A stretch of DNA of 12,964 nucleotides, from positions 1 through 12,964 of the forward strand of contig CADFRV010000044.1 in NCBI GenBank assembly GCA_902836725.1, given 5' to 3'. The stretch comes from Muribaculaceae bacterium (GTDB lineage: Bacteria; Bacteroidota; Bacteroidia; Bacteroidales; Muribaculaceae). A program made the position numbers and the translations under genes. Shown here one piece after another: positions 1-6,325 of the stretch (its first letter is position 1; each line of letters starts with the position of its first letter). The notes below the pieces were generated by a model. That model had not been told where the DNA came from. It made no database searches and saw only the letters and a list, made by a program, of their open reading frames with translations.

Positions 1-52
1 TTCCGACCTCCACGTCCCGAACGTGGCGCGCTGCCAACTGTGCTACACCCCG
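1..52 (-). tRNA. tRNA-Pro (anticodon CGG), 3' part missing
   Basis: Read on the minus strand, the gene starts with acceptor strand CGGGGTG (46-52), then TA, a D-arm containing AGTTGGCAG, and the anticodon arm CCACG-TTCGGGA-CGTGG, a perfect 5-bp stem around a 7-base loop. The loop gives anticodon CGG, which reads proline codon CCG. The variable loop (AGGTC) and the start of the T-arm (GGAA) follow. The window edge cuts off the rest of the T-arm and the 3' acceptor strand, so cloverleaf closure of the acceptor cannot be checked. It is transcribed leftward, most likely from the promoter at 128-158. Confidence 0.93.
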
Positions 53-116
53 AAGTCTCCGTAAAAGCATCCTTTGTGGGAAAGGCATTTTCAGCGTCGG
101 CAGATGGCTGAATTGC

Positions 117-148
117 TTTGGAGCGCACAAAGGTAAGAATTATTTTTG
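117..148 (+). promoter_or_regulatory. Rightward consensus promoter, no conventional gene downstream
   Basis: TTTG (117-120), 20 bases, then TATTTTTG (141-148): both elements match the Bacteroidetes consensus exactly and the spacing is ideal. A transcript would begin near 155 and run into a stretch with no conventional gene, reaching the candidate mini-ORF at 302-355. The footprint is shared with the leftward tRNA promoter, so polymerase probably cannot occupy both at once. Expression is not demonstrated. The base composition is AT-rich here, which raises the chance of a fortuitous match. Confidence 0.45.
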
Positions 149-158
149 GAATACATAA
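128..158 (-). promoter_or_regulatory. Leftward Bacteroidetes-type promoter for tRNA-Pro
   Basis: On the minus strand, 128-135 reads TACCTTTG, an exact match to the -7 consensus TAnnTTTG of the primary Bacteroidetes sigma factor. Twenty bases upstream, TTATG (156-158 reads TTA) fits a weakened -33 element. The predicted start is near 121, giving a leader of roughly 70 nt before the mature tRNA. The leader contains a small hairpin, CCTTT/AAAGG (71-85). The promoter overlaps the rightward promoter at 117-148. Confidence 0.6.
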
Positions 159-210
159 CTAATTTCGGCGATTTTTTTGTGGGATGGTGCGGAAATGGAG
201 ATAAACGGCA

Positions 211-257
211 TGTGAGACTGGGATGAAAGGCACTCCTGTTTCCCTCTGTGAGACTGG
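211..257 (+). repeat. 11-bp direct repeat pair in non-coding DNA
   Basis: TGTGAGACTGG occurs exactly at 211-221 and again at 247-257, 36 bp apart from start to start. The first copy is followed by GATGAAAGG and the second by CTGATG. It lies inside the region between the rightward promoter at 117-148 and the mini-ORF at 302. No function is known to me. It could be a binding site pair or the trace of a small duplication. Confidence 0.4.
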
Positions 258-292
258 CTGATGTGTGCTGTTGAGGATCTTCACAGGAGGTG
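231..292 (+). promoter_or_regulatory. Possible helix hiding an SD sequence
   Basis: In rightward RNA, CTCCTGT (233-239) is perfectly complementary to ACAGGAG (283-289). CA (231-232) can also pair with TG (291-292) across a one-base bulge at 290. The paired 3' arm contains the SD sequence AGGAGGTG (285-292) of the mini-ORF starting at 302, so the fold would block ribosome loading. This is inference from complementarity only; the 43-nt loop makes the helix less certain. Confidence 0.25.
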
Positions 293-301
293 CAACGCCA
301 T

Positions 302-355
302 ATGACGGATTTCATACGGCGGCATCGCCGGCATCTTCATTGTAGTTTAAGGTGA
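302..355 (+). CDS. Candidate 17-residue leader peptide or mini-protein
   Basis: An ATG at 302 opens a 17-codon frame, MTDFIRRHRRHLHCSLR, ending in TGA at 353-355. Its main support is the SD sequence AGGAGGTG at 285-292, complementary over eight bases to the 16S 3' end and nine bases before the ATG, which is unusually strong for a Bacteroidetes gene. A consensus promoter lies upstream at 117-148. The peptide is very basic and rich in Arg and His. The start codon sits in the stem of a hairpin (296-304 with 313-321). I recognise no family, and a chance ORF remains the more likely explanation. If real, it could be a leader peptide or a small RNA-encoded peptide. Confidence 0.2.
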   Translation: MTDFIRRHRRHLHCSLR

Positions 356-583
356 AATATATATAGAAAATAAAGGTTTATCCTGTTCCTTAGGTTTTTA
401 AATCAAAAAATAATACTTGATGTGGCAAAGTTAAGGATTATTGCCCAAATTACCCCCCCCATTCGTTAAAAAGAGTTAATAAAATTAATACTTGTTTTAA
501 ATGCTTCCCCTGATGCGGTCATGGCTGTGCAATCCTGTCGGAATGTACATATGCAAGCTGTTTTCGAGCCTCAATGTTTTTAG
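356..583. other. AT-rich intergenic stretch without a gene
   Basis: No coding frame with plausible composition is visible on either strand. Contents: the leftward promoter-like element at 424-449, a 9-bp direct repeat TAATACTTG (411-419 and 486-494), a run of eight C at 453-460, and an A/T-rich tract at 464-500. From recall, the cvpA-suf block in other Bacteroidales often follows infB; here the cvpA promoter is instead preceded by this spacer and a tRNA gene. Confidence 0.6.
424..449 (-). promoter_or_regulatory. Leftward promoter-like element of unknown target
   Basis: On the minus strand this segment holds TTTG at its start and TCCTTAACTTTGC at its end, including an exact -7 box TAACTTTG (426-433). 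It closely matches 6224-6250 on the plus strand: TTTG, AATAA and TCCTTAACTTTGC are shared in order, with one single-base gap and three substitutions. The TTTG is only 12 bases from the -7 box, too near for a normal -33 element. A transcript would start near 418 and run toward the tRNA, antisense to the mini-ORF. Confidence 0.35.
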
Positions 584-614
584 TTGGCGGAATGGCGGGA
601 ATTGAGTAATTTTG
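584..614 (+). promoter_or_regulatory. Promoter of the cvpA-suf block
   Basis: TTG (584-586), 20 bases, then TAATTTTG (607-614), an exact TAnnTTTG -7 box. Transcription would start near 621, about 40 nt before the cvpA ATG at 662. This placement also rules out the in-frame TTG at 584 as the translation start, because it lies upstream of the predicted transcript. No other equally good promoter is seen before sufB, so this site may drive the whole block. Confidence 0.6.
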
Positions 615-661
615 CGGTGGAAAACGGTGGCTGTACGGGCGGTCGCCTGATTTTACGACAT

Positions 662-1216
662 ATGACAGTAGTGGACATAATAATACTGGCCGTGGCTCTG
701 GGCAGTGCTTTCATGGGATGGCGCAAAGGGATTGTGCTTCAGCTCGGAGGGCTTGCCGCCATCGTGGCCGGAATCATCGCATGCCGTTTCGGAGGCGACT
801 GGCTTGCCGCGTTTCTTGAGAACGGCAACAGTGTCGCTGCGGCGGATTCCGCCGGCACCACTCCGGACAAAGATTATTTTTATACAGTGCTTTCCAGAGT
901 AATACTCTTTATTGCGGGATATGCGCTGGTAAAGATGGTGGCGCGTTTTCTGCGTGGTGTCACCCACGCGTTGCAGATAGGGTTTCTCGATCGTGTGGCC
1001 GGTGCGCTGTTTTGCCTTTTCGAGTGGATGGTGCTGCTGAGTCTGGCGCTTAATCTCTGGGTCATAGTCAAGCCCTCGGCTGATGTCTGCAAGCACAGCA
1101 CGATTTTCAACGGACATGCCGTGGAAGCGGTGATGGGGCTTGCGCCCAAAGTGCTCGGATGGGCAATGGAACATGGGGCCGATACCCTTTCCGGCGTAGT
1201 CGGAAAACTATCGTGA
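662..1216 (+). CDS. cvpA: CvpA family inner-membrane protein
   Basis: A 184-residue membrane protein of the CvpA family (named for colicin V production in E. coli; the biochemical role is still poorly defined and has been linked to envelope stress). Hydrophobic segments lie at about residues 4-18, 24-42, 76-96 and 112-136. The motif GFLDRVAGALF (107-117), at the start of the fourth segment, is typical of the family, as is the DIIIL start followed by a GWRKG turn. Length matches the family. The ATG at 662 is chosen because the longer in-frame start (TTG at 584) lies inside the promoter and would put a hydrophilic stretch before the first membrane helix. It precedes sufB by 75 bp and is probably co-transcribed; this pairing recurs in Bacteroidales as far as I recall. 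The protein has a hydrophilic loop (about 55-74) and a short soluble tail. Confidence 0.88.
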   Translation: MTVVDIIILAVALGSAFMGWRKGIVLQLGGLAAIVAGIIACRFGGDWLAAFLENGNSVAAADSAGTTPDKDYFYTVLSRVILFIAGYALVKMVARFLRGVTHALQIGFLDRVAGALFCLFEWMVLLSLALNLWVIVKPSADVCKHSTIFNGHAVEAVMGLAPKVLGWAMEHGADTLSGVVGKLS

Positions 1217-1291
1217 CCCTGCGGTTGTTGATTTTTCAGAATAAGAAGATATACATGTGTGCCGGCCGCATTGGCGGTGCACTTTCCGGAT

Positions 1292-2815
1292 ATGAACAAG
1301 GAAGATTTAGAAAATAAGAACAGGAATATGGGCGACAGCGTTGCCGCAGGCGCCGGGTGCCCCGCAATGGGGAGCCAGGACACCTCCGTGTTGAAGGAGG
1401 TGACCGAGAGCGACTACAAATATGGCTTCGTTAGCGATATAGATACCGACAAGATACCTGTCGGGCTGAGCGAGGAGGTAGTGCGTCTTATCTCCCGGAA
1501 GAAGGGGGAGCCGGAATGGATGCTTGATTTCCGCCTTAAGGCTTACCGCCACTGGCTCACGATGACACCTCCCAAATGGGGGCATCTCCGCATGCCTGAT
1601 ATCGATTTCCAGGCCATAAGCTATTATGCCGCCCCTGTGAAGAAGGAGGGGCCGAAAAGTCTTGATGATGTCGATCCCGAACTGTTGAAGACGTTCGACC
1701 GTCTCGGCATACCCCTGCAGGAGCAGAAACAGCTGAGCGGCATGGCCGTGGACGCCGTGATGGATTCTGTGTCGGTGAAGACCACCCACAAGGAGGCTCT
1801 CGCCGAGAAGGGGATCATATTCTGTTCCATATCCGAGGCCATAAAGGATTACCCCGATCTTATAAAGAAATATCTCGGGTCGGTGGTGTCGTACAAAGAC
1901 AACTTCTATGCCGCCCTGAATTCCGCGGTGTTCTCCGACGGCTCTTTCGTGTATATCCCCAAAGGGGTGCGGTGTCCGATGGAGCTGTCTACCTACTTCC
2001 GCATAAACGCTTCGGGAACAGGTCAGTTCGAGCGCACGCTGATCGTGGCCGATGACGATGCTTATGTAAGCTATCTCGAGGGGTGCACCGCCCCGATGCG
2101 CGATGAGAACCAGTTGCATGCCGCCATTGTGGAGATCATAGTGGAGGACCGTGCCGAGGTGAAATATTCCACCGTGCAGAACTGGTATGCCGGCGACAAG
2201 GATGGCCGCGGGGGCATATACAACCTCGTGACCAAGCGCGGTCTGTGCCGCGGTGATTACTCCAAGCTGAGCTGGACGCAGGTGGAGACCGGATCCGCCA
2301 TCACCTGGAAATATCCCTCTTGTGTGCTCATGGGGGAAGGATCCGTTGGGGAATTCTACTCAGTGGCTCTCACACGCAACCATCAGCAGGCCGATACCGG
2401 TACCAAGATGATACATCTCGGGCGCAATACCCGCTCCACAATCGTGTCGAAAGGTATCTCGGCCGGCTTCAGCGAGAACTCATACCGCGGTCTGGTGAAG
2501 GTGACCCCGGCCGCCGAGGGGGCGAGAAACTACACGCAGTGCGATTCGCTGCTGCTCGGATCCGACTGCGGCGCCCATACATTCCCATATATAGATGTGA
2601 TGAACCCCACCGCCATCGTGGAACATGAAGCCACCACATCAAAGATCTCCGAAGATCAGATCTTCTACTGCAACCAACGCGGCATACCCACCGAGGAGGC
2701 TGTGGGCCTTATCGTGAACGGTTATGCCAAAGAGGTGATGAACAAACTGCCGATGGAGTTTGCCGTGGAGGCACAGAAACTGCTGCAGATAAGCCTTGAA
2801 GGCTCTGTAGGGTGA
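1292..2815 (+). CDS. sufB: Fe-S cluster scaffold protein SufB
   Basis: SufB is the core of the cytosolic SufBC2D scaffold, where iron and persulfide sulfur are assembled into clusters. With the ATG at 1292 it has 507 residues, near the family's 470-500. The sequence is SufB throughout: KKGEPEWMLDFRLKAYRHWL near the N-terminus, FVYIPKGVRCPMELSTYFRI in the middle, and the C-terminal HEATTSKISEDQ block. Aligning the C-terminus without gaps to E. coli SufB as I recall it places Cys417 (in TQCDS) and Glu446 (in HEATTS) at the E. coli Cys405 and Glu434 positions, both implicated in cluster assembly. The start is uncertain: GTG at 1259 and ATG at 1328 are alternatives, and the first 40 residues are poorly conserved and low in complexity. 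The gene is followed by sufC after 45 bp. A weak TATACATG box at 1250 could give an internal promoter, but I do not rely on it. Confidence 0.96.
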   Translation: MNKEDLENKNRNMGDSVAAGAGCPAMGSQDTSVLKEVTESDYKYGFVSDIDTDKIPVGLSEEVVRLISRKKGEPEWMLDFRLKAYRHWLTMTPPKWGHLRMPDIDFQAISYYAAPVKKEGPKSLDDVDPELLKTFDRLGIPLQEQKQLSGMAVDAVMDSVSVKTTHKEALAEKGIIFCSISEAIKDYPDLIKKYLGSVVSYKDNFYAALNSAVFSDGSFVYIPKGVRCPMELSTYFRINASGTGQFERTLIVADDDAYVSYLEGCTAPMRDENQLHAAIVEIIVEDRAEVKYSTVQNWYAGDKDGRGGIYNLVTKRGLCRGDYSKLSWTQVETGSAITWKYPSCVLMGEGSVGEFYSVALTRNHQQADTGTKMIHLGRNTRSTIVSKGISAGFSENSYRGLVKVTPAAEGARNYTQCDSLLLGSDCGAHTFPYIDVMNPTAIVEHEATTSKISEDQIFYCNQRGIPTEEAVGLIVNGYAKEVMNKLPMEFAVEAQKLLQISLEGSVG

Positions 2816-2860
2816 TCATGGCTCCGACAAAAATTAGTAACATTGATTAAGCGATCTGTT

Positions 2861-3622
2861 ATGAACGATATACTTCTGAAGGTCACCGACCTTCATGCCA
2901 AAGTTGAAGACAAAGAGATACTCAGGGGGATAGACCTGGAGATCCGCCCCGGAGAGGTGCATGCCATAATGGGACCCAACGGCTCAGGCAAATCCACCCT
3001 TTCGAGTGTGCTCGCCGGTAACCCCGCCTTCACTGTGACACGCGGAAGCGCCATATTCCACGGCATAGACCTCCTTTCGCTCTCTCCCGAGGACCGCAGC
3101 CATGAAGGGCTTTTCCTTTCGTTCCAGTATCCTGTGGAGATCCCCGGGGTATCGATGGTGAATTTCATGCGTGCCGCTGTAAACGCCAAACGTAAATATT
3201 TCCATGAAGAGCCGCTCGGGGCAGGGGAGTTCCTGAAACTTATGCGCCAGAAACGCGCCATTGTGGAGCTTGACAACAAACTCGCGTCGCGCTCGGTAAA
3301 CGAGGGGTTCTCGGGAGGTGAGAAAAAACGCAACGAGATCTTCCAGATGGCGGTGCTTGAGCCGCGTCTGAGCATTCTGGACGAGACCGATTCCGGCCTC
3401 GACATCGACGCCCTCCGCATTGTGGCGGGAGGTGTGAACCAGCTCAAGACTTCGCAGAACGCCACCATTGTCATAACCCACTATCAGCGCCTGCTCGATT
3501 ATATAAAGCCCGATTTCGTGCATGTGCTCTACAAGGGACGCATCGTGCGCACCGGCGGTCCCGAGCTTGCGCTCGAACTTGAGGAGAAAGGCTACGACTG
3601 GATAAAGGAGGAGAACCGATGA
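2861..3622 (+). CDS. sufC: Fe-S assembly ATPase SufC
   Basis: SufC is the ABC-type ATPase that binds SufB and SufD and drives the conformational change needed for cluster formation; it has no membrane domain. The 253-residue protein carries Walker A GPNGSGKST (38-46), Q-loop Gln89 in SFQYP, the Suf-type signature FSGGEKKR (150-157), Walker B SILDETDSGLD (171-181) and switch His207 in ITHYQR. FSGGEKKRNE and DETDSGLD are diagnostic of SufC among ABC ATPases. The ATG at 2861 gives a normal N-terminus; the in-frame TTG at 2843 would add six unsupported residues. Its stop overlaps the sufD start (ATGA, 3619-3622), which implies translational coupling and matched production of the subunits. Confidence 0.97.
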   Translation: MNDILLKVTDLHAKVEDKEILRGIDLEIRPGEVHAIMGPNGSGKSTLSSVLAGNPAFTVTRGSAIFHGIDLLSLSPEDRSHEGLFLSFQYPVEIPGVSMVNFMRAAVNAKRKYFHEEPLGAGEFLKLMRQKRAIVELDNKLASRSVNEGFSGGEKKRNEIFQMAVLEPRLSILDETDSGLDIDALRIVAGGVNQLKTSQNATIVITHYQRLLDYIKPDFVHVLYKGRIVRTGGPELALELEEKGYDWIKEENR

Positions 3623-4974
3623 GCAACGCCGTTGACCAATATCTGGACCTGTACCGCGGGCATGCGGAAGAGCTTGACGCCCATTCGGCCGGAGCGCTCA
3701 ACGCCATGCGCGGGGAAGCCGCGGGGGCTCTCGCCCGTGCGGGACGTTTCCCTGTGCGCGGTGACGAAGGGTACGAGAAGACCTCCGTCGACGGGATGTT
3801 CGCCCCCGATTTCGGCGTCAATATCAACCGTGTGAACATGCCGGTTGACGTGGGCGCGTCGTTCAGGTGCGGTGTGCCGAATCTGTCGACCCTCCTCGCC
3901 GTGGTGGTAAACGACCGTTTTGTGCCCACCTCCACGCTGCTCAAGAACCTTCCCGCAGGTCTTACCGTATGCTCTCTTGCGCAGGCTGCCCGCGAAATGC
4001 CCTCCCTGGTGGAAAAATATTACGGGAAAGCGGCTCCTCTGTCAGACGCGTCGGTGGCACTGAACACCATGCTTGTGCAGGATGGTGTTTTCATCCATGT
4101 CGCCCGGGGTACCCGTCTGGAGAAAGCGGTGCAGCTTATCGACATATTCCATACTTCGGCGCCTCTTCTTGCACCCCGCAGGGTACTCGTGGTGGCCGAA
4201 GCGGAGAGCCATGTGGCTGTATTGAAATGTGACCACACACAGGGAAGCGAGGCACCTTGCCTCAGTTCCGAAGTCGTGGAGATATTCGCGGCTGAAGGCG
4301 CCCGTGTGGAGTGGTACGACATAGAGGAGTCAAACGCCTCCACCTCACGCCGCAGCCAGCTTTTCGCACGTCAGGAGAGGGGATCCGAACTGCATATATG
4401 CGGCGCCACCCTTACCAACGGGGTGACACGCAATGATTTTTATATAGATGTGACCGGCGAACATGCCTCCACCCGTCTGTCAGCGATGGCTATCGGTTCC
4501 GACCGGCAGCATATTGACAATTCATCCATGATCCGTCATGCCGCCGATCACGGACGCAGTAATCAGTTGCTGAAATATGTGCTCGACGATGATGCCGAGG
4601 GGGCGTTTGAAGGTAGTATCGAGGTGTGCCACGGCGCCAGATTCGTTGAGGCATACCAGAGCAACCGCAATATGCTCGCCTCGAAAGGGGCGCGGATGCA
4701 TGCCAAGCCGCAGCTGCTGATTTATAACGACGATGTGAAATGTTCGCACGGCGCCACCACGGGACAGGTCGACGAGAACGCCCTGTTCTATATGCGCACA
4801 CGCGGCATACCCGAGGATGAGGCGCGCCGCATGCTCATGCAGGCGTTCATGGTGGATGTGATAGACACCATAAGTCTCGAGCCTCTCCGCGACCGCCTGC
4901 GCCATATGGTGGACCGCCGTTTTGCCGGGGTGAAGGCCGGATGCTCAGAGTGTGCCTCCGGTTGCTCCGATTGA
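3619..4974 (+). CDS. sufD: Fe-S cluster scaffold protein SufD
   Basis: SufD is the SufB paralogue that completes the SufBC2D complex and is linked to iron acquisition. The 451-residue protein has a divergent helical N-terminal part (1-130), a beta-helix core (about 150-350), and the conserved C-terminal block KCSHGATTGQVDENALFYMR (374-393), with His377 at the position of the essential E. coli SufD His360 by motif. The RGIPEDEARRML segment (395-406) is shared with SufB. The start is firm: AGGAGG at 3606-3611 lies seven bases before the ATG, which overlaps the sufC stop. An oddity is the cysteine-rich tail, GCSECASGCSD, with Cys442, Cys445 and Cys449 in a CX2CX3C pattern. SufS begins 15 bp downstream. 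Confidence 0.95.
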   Translation: MSNAVDQYLDLYRGHAEELDAHSAGALNAMRGEAAGALARAGRFPVRGDEGYEKTSVDGMFAPDFGVNINRVNMPVDVGASFRCGVPNLSTLLAVVVNDRFVPTSTLLKNLPAGLTVCSLAQAAREMPSLVEKYYGKAAPLSDASVALNTMLVQDGVFIHVARGTRLEKAVQLIDIFHTSAPLLAPRRVLVVAEAESHVAVLKCDHTQGSEAPCLSSEVVEIFAAEGARVEWYDIEESNASTSRRSQLFARQERGSELHICGATLTNGVTRNDFYIDVTGEHASTRLSAMAIGSDRQHIDNSSMIRHAADHGRSNQLLKYVLDDDAEGAFEGSIEVCHGARFVEAYQSNRNMLASKGARMHAKPQLLIYNDDVKCSHGATTGQVDENALFYMRTRGIPEDEARRMLMQAFMVDVIDTISLEPLRDRLRHMVDRRFAGVKAGCSECASGCSD

Positions 4975-4989
4975 TAAAAAATATTGGTT

Positions 4990-6207
4990 ATGAGCTACGA
5001 TGTTGAAGCGCTGAGGCGTGATTTTCCCATACTCGGCCGCACTGTTTACGGCAAGCCGCTTATATATCTTGACAATACGGCGACATCGCAGACACCACGC
5101 TCTGTGGTGGAGGCTGTCGACGACATGTATTACAACCACAAGGCCAATGTGCACCGCGGGGTGTTCTCCATATCGCAGGAAGCCACAGGCATGCAGGAGG
5201 CCACGCGTGAGAAAGTGCGCTCATATATCAACGCCGCTTCCACTTCAGAGATCATTTTCACCCGCGGCACCACTGAGGGGATAAACCTCGTGGCCTCGAG
5301 TTTCGGGAGCTTCATGGAGAACGGCGACGAGATAATACTCACCGTCATGGAGCACCACGCCAACATAGTGCCCTGGCAGCTTCTCGGCACGCGCAAACGC
5401 ATAGGGCTGCGTGTGGTGCCGATGCATCCCGACGGAAGCCTTGACCTCGAGCAGTACCGCAATCTGTTCAGCGAGCGCACCCGTCTGGTGGCGGTATGCC
5501 ATGTCTCCAATGTGCTCGGCACAGTGAACCCCATAAAGGAGATGGTGAGCTATGCCCACTCCATGGGTGTGCCAGTGCTTGTGGACGGCGCGCAGGCCGC
5601 CCCGCACATGAAGATGGACATGCGCGACCTCGATGCCGATTTCTACGCCTTCTCGAGCCACAAGATGTATGGCCCGGCCGGTGTGGGTGTGCTTTACGGC
5701 AAGGAGCGGTGGCTTGAGAAGATGCCTCCATACCAGGGGGGAGGGGAGATGATCTCGCATGTGAGCTTCAAGAAGACCACATATGCCGAACTGCCGTTCA
5801 AGTTCGAGGCAGGTACCCCCGACTTTGTGGATATCGCCGCATTCTCGGCATGCATTGACTATGTAAGCGCCATAGGGATGGAGGCGATAGAGGCGCACGA
5901 GCATGAGCTGCTTGAATGGACCACCGCCGAAATGGAGAAAATACCCGGCATGCGCATTTTCGGTACGGCTCCCGGCAAATGTGCCGTGATCTCGTTCCTG
6001 CTGGGGAATGCCCACCATTACGATACCGGCATGCTTCTCGACAAGCTCGGCATAGCCGTGCGCACGGGGCACCATTGCGCACAGCCGCTGATGGAATCGC
6101 TCGGCATAGAGGGTACGGTGCGTGCGTCTTTCGGCCTTTACAATACCCGTGAGGAGGCAGAGGCGTTTGTCGCCGCCCTTCACCGCATCGCTCCCATGCT
6201 GATGTGA
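4990..6207 (+). CDS. sufS: Cysteine desulfurase SufS
   Basis: A PLP-dependent class V aminotransferase-fold enzyme that removes sulfur from L-cysteine as an enzyme-bound persulfide for the Suf scaffold, releasing alanine. The 405 residues include NVHRGVFS (53-60), His122 in EHHAN, Asp199 in VDGAQ, the Schiff-base lysine Lys225 in SSHKMYGP, and the catalytic Cys363 in the short RTGHHCAQP loop (358-366), which marks the SufS (group II) type rather than IscS/NifS. The ATG at 4990 is preferred to the TTG at 4984; no clear SD is present, as is common in this phylum. It closes the cvpA-suf block. No SufE or SufU acceptor follows, so the sulfur carrier must be encoded elsewhere. Selenocysteine lyase activity is possible in this group but the location argues for Suf work. 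Confidence 0.96.
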   Translation: MSYDVEALRRDFPILGRTVYGKPLIYLDNTATSQTPRSVVEAVDDMYYNHKANVHRGVFSISQEATGMQEATREKVRSYINAASTSEIIFTRGTTEGINLVASSFGSFMENGDEIILTVMEHHANIVPWQLLGTRKRIGLRVVPMHPDGSLDLEQYRNLFSERTRLVAVCHVSNVLGTVNPIKEMVSYAHSMGVPVLVDGAQAAPHMKMDMRDLDADFYAFSSHKMYGPAGVGVLYGKERWLEKMPPYQGGGEMISHVSFKKTTYAELPFKFEAGTPDFVDIAAFSACIDYVSAIGMEAIEAHEHELLEWTTAEMEKIPGMRIFGTAPGKCAVISFLLGNAHHYDTGMLLDKLGIAVRTGHHCAQPLMESLGIEGTVRASFGLYNTREEAEAFVAALHRIAPMLM

Positions 6208-6216
6208 CGTGAACAG

Positions 6217-6248
6217 CTTTTTATTTGCGAAATAAATCCTTAACTTTG
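6217..6248 (+). promoter_or_regulatory. Promoter of the exported glycosidase-like gene
   Basis: The -7 box TAACTTTG (6241-6248) matches TAnnTTTG exactly. The -33 region is weaker: CTTTTT at 6217-6222 has about the right spacing, while the better TTTG at 6224-6227 is only 13 bases from the -7 box. The block 6224-6250 closely resembles 424-449 on the minus strand. The start would fall near 6251-6255, inside the inverted repeat at 6243-6284. Confidence 0.5.
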
Positions 6249-6284
6249 CAGGTGCGCGACATTGATGTCGCGCACCTGCAAAGT
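6243..6284. repeat. Perfect 20-bp inverted repeat, 2-bp spacer
   Basis: The left arm ACTTTGCAGGTGCGCGACAT (6243-6262) and right arm (6265-6284) are exact reverse complements around TG. Read-through RNA from sufS would form a very stable stem, so it may end the suf transcript, although only the short tract CTTTAA follows instead of a proper U-run. The left arm also contains most of the -7 box of the next promoter, so it could instead be an operator. A transcript starting at 6251 would begin with a 12-bp hairpin. Confidence 0.6.
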
Positions 6285-6294
6285 CTTTAATCAG

Positions 6295-6311
6295 CTCCCT
6301 GCCAGAGGGAG
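6295..6311 (+). promoter_or_regulatory. Leader hairpin covering the purine-rich RBS region
   Basis: CTCCCT (6295-6300) and AGGGAG (6306-6311) form a perfect 6-bp stem with loop GCCAG. The 3' arm is the only SD-like sequence before the ATG at 6326, though it lies 14 bases away, which is longer than usual. The hairpin could reduce translation or simply be chance. It follows the larger inverted repeat in the same leader. Confidence 0.3.
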
Positions 6312-6325
6312 AAAACTATAGTACC

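Noticed and set aside
91..315. 74-codon minus-strand ORF between tRNA-Pro and cvpA
   Set aside because: It runs across the divergent promoter region, has no SD, and its low-complexity Ser/Pro/Cys-rich translation resembles no protein.
281..340. 19-codon minus-strand ORF within the leftward transcript
   Set aside because: No ribosome site is visible and it overlaps the hairpin at 296-321; only chance support.
365..397. Terminator-like AAGG/CCTT followed by TTTTT
   Set aside because: The stem is only four base pairs, so it is too weak to call.
453..460. Run of eight C as a phase-variation tract
   Set aside because: It is in non-coding DNA, not between -33 and -7 elements of any promoter I can identify.
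1259..1291. GTG at 1259 as the sufB start
   Set aside because: The added segment is not SufB-like, and an ATG 33 bp downstream gives a normal length; not formally excluded.
1307..2119. 270-codon minus-strand ORF opposite sufB
   Set aside because: Antisense shadow of sufB with no supporting promoter or motif.
5245..6183. 312-codon minus-strand ORF opposite sufS
   Set aside because: It is an antisense shadow of a clearly conserved gene; its His-rich translation has no recognisable motif.
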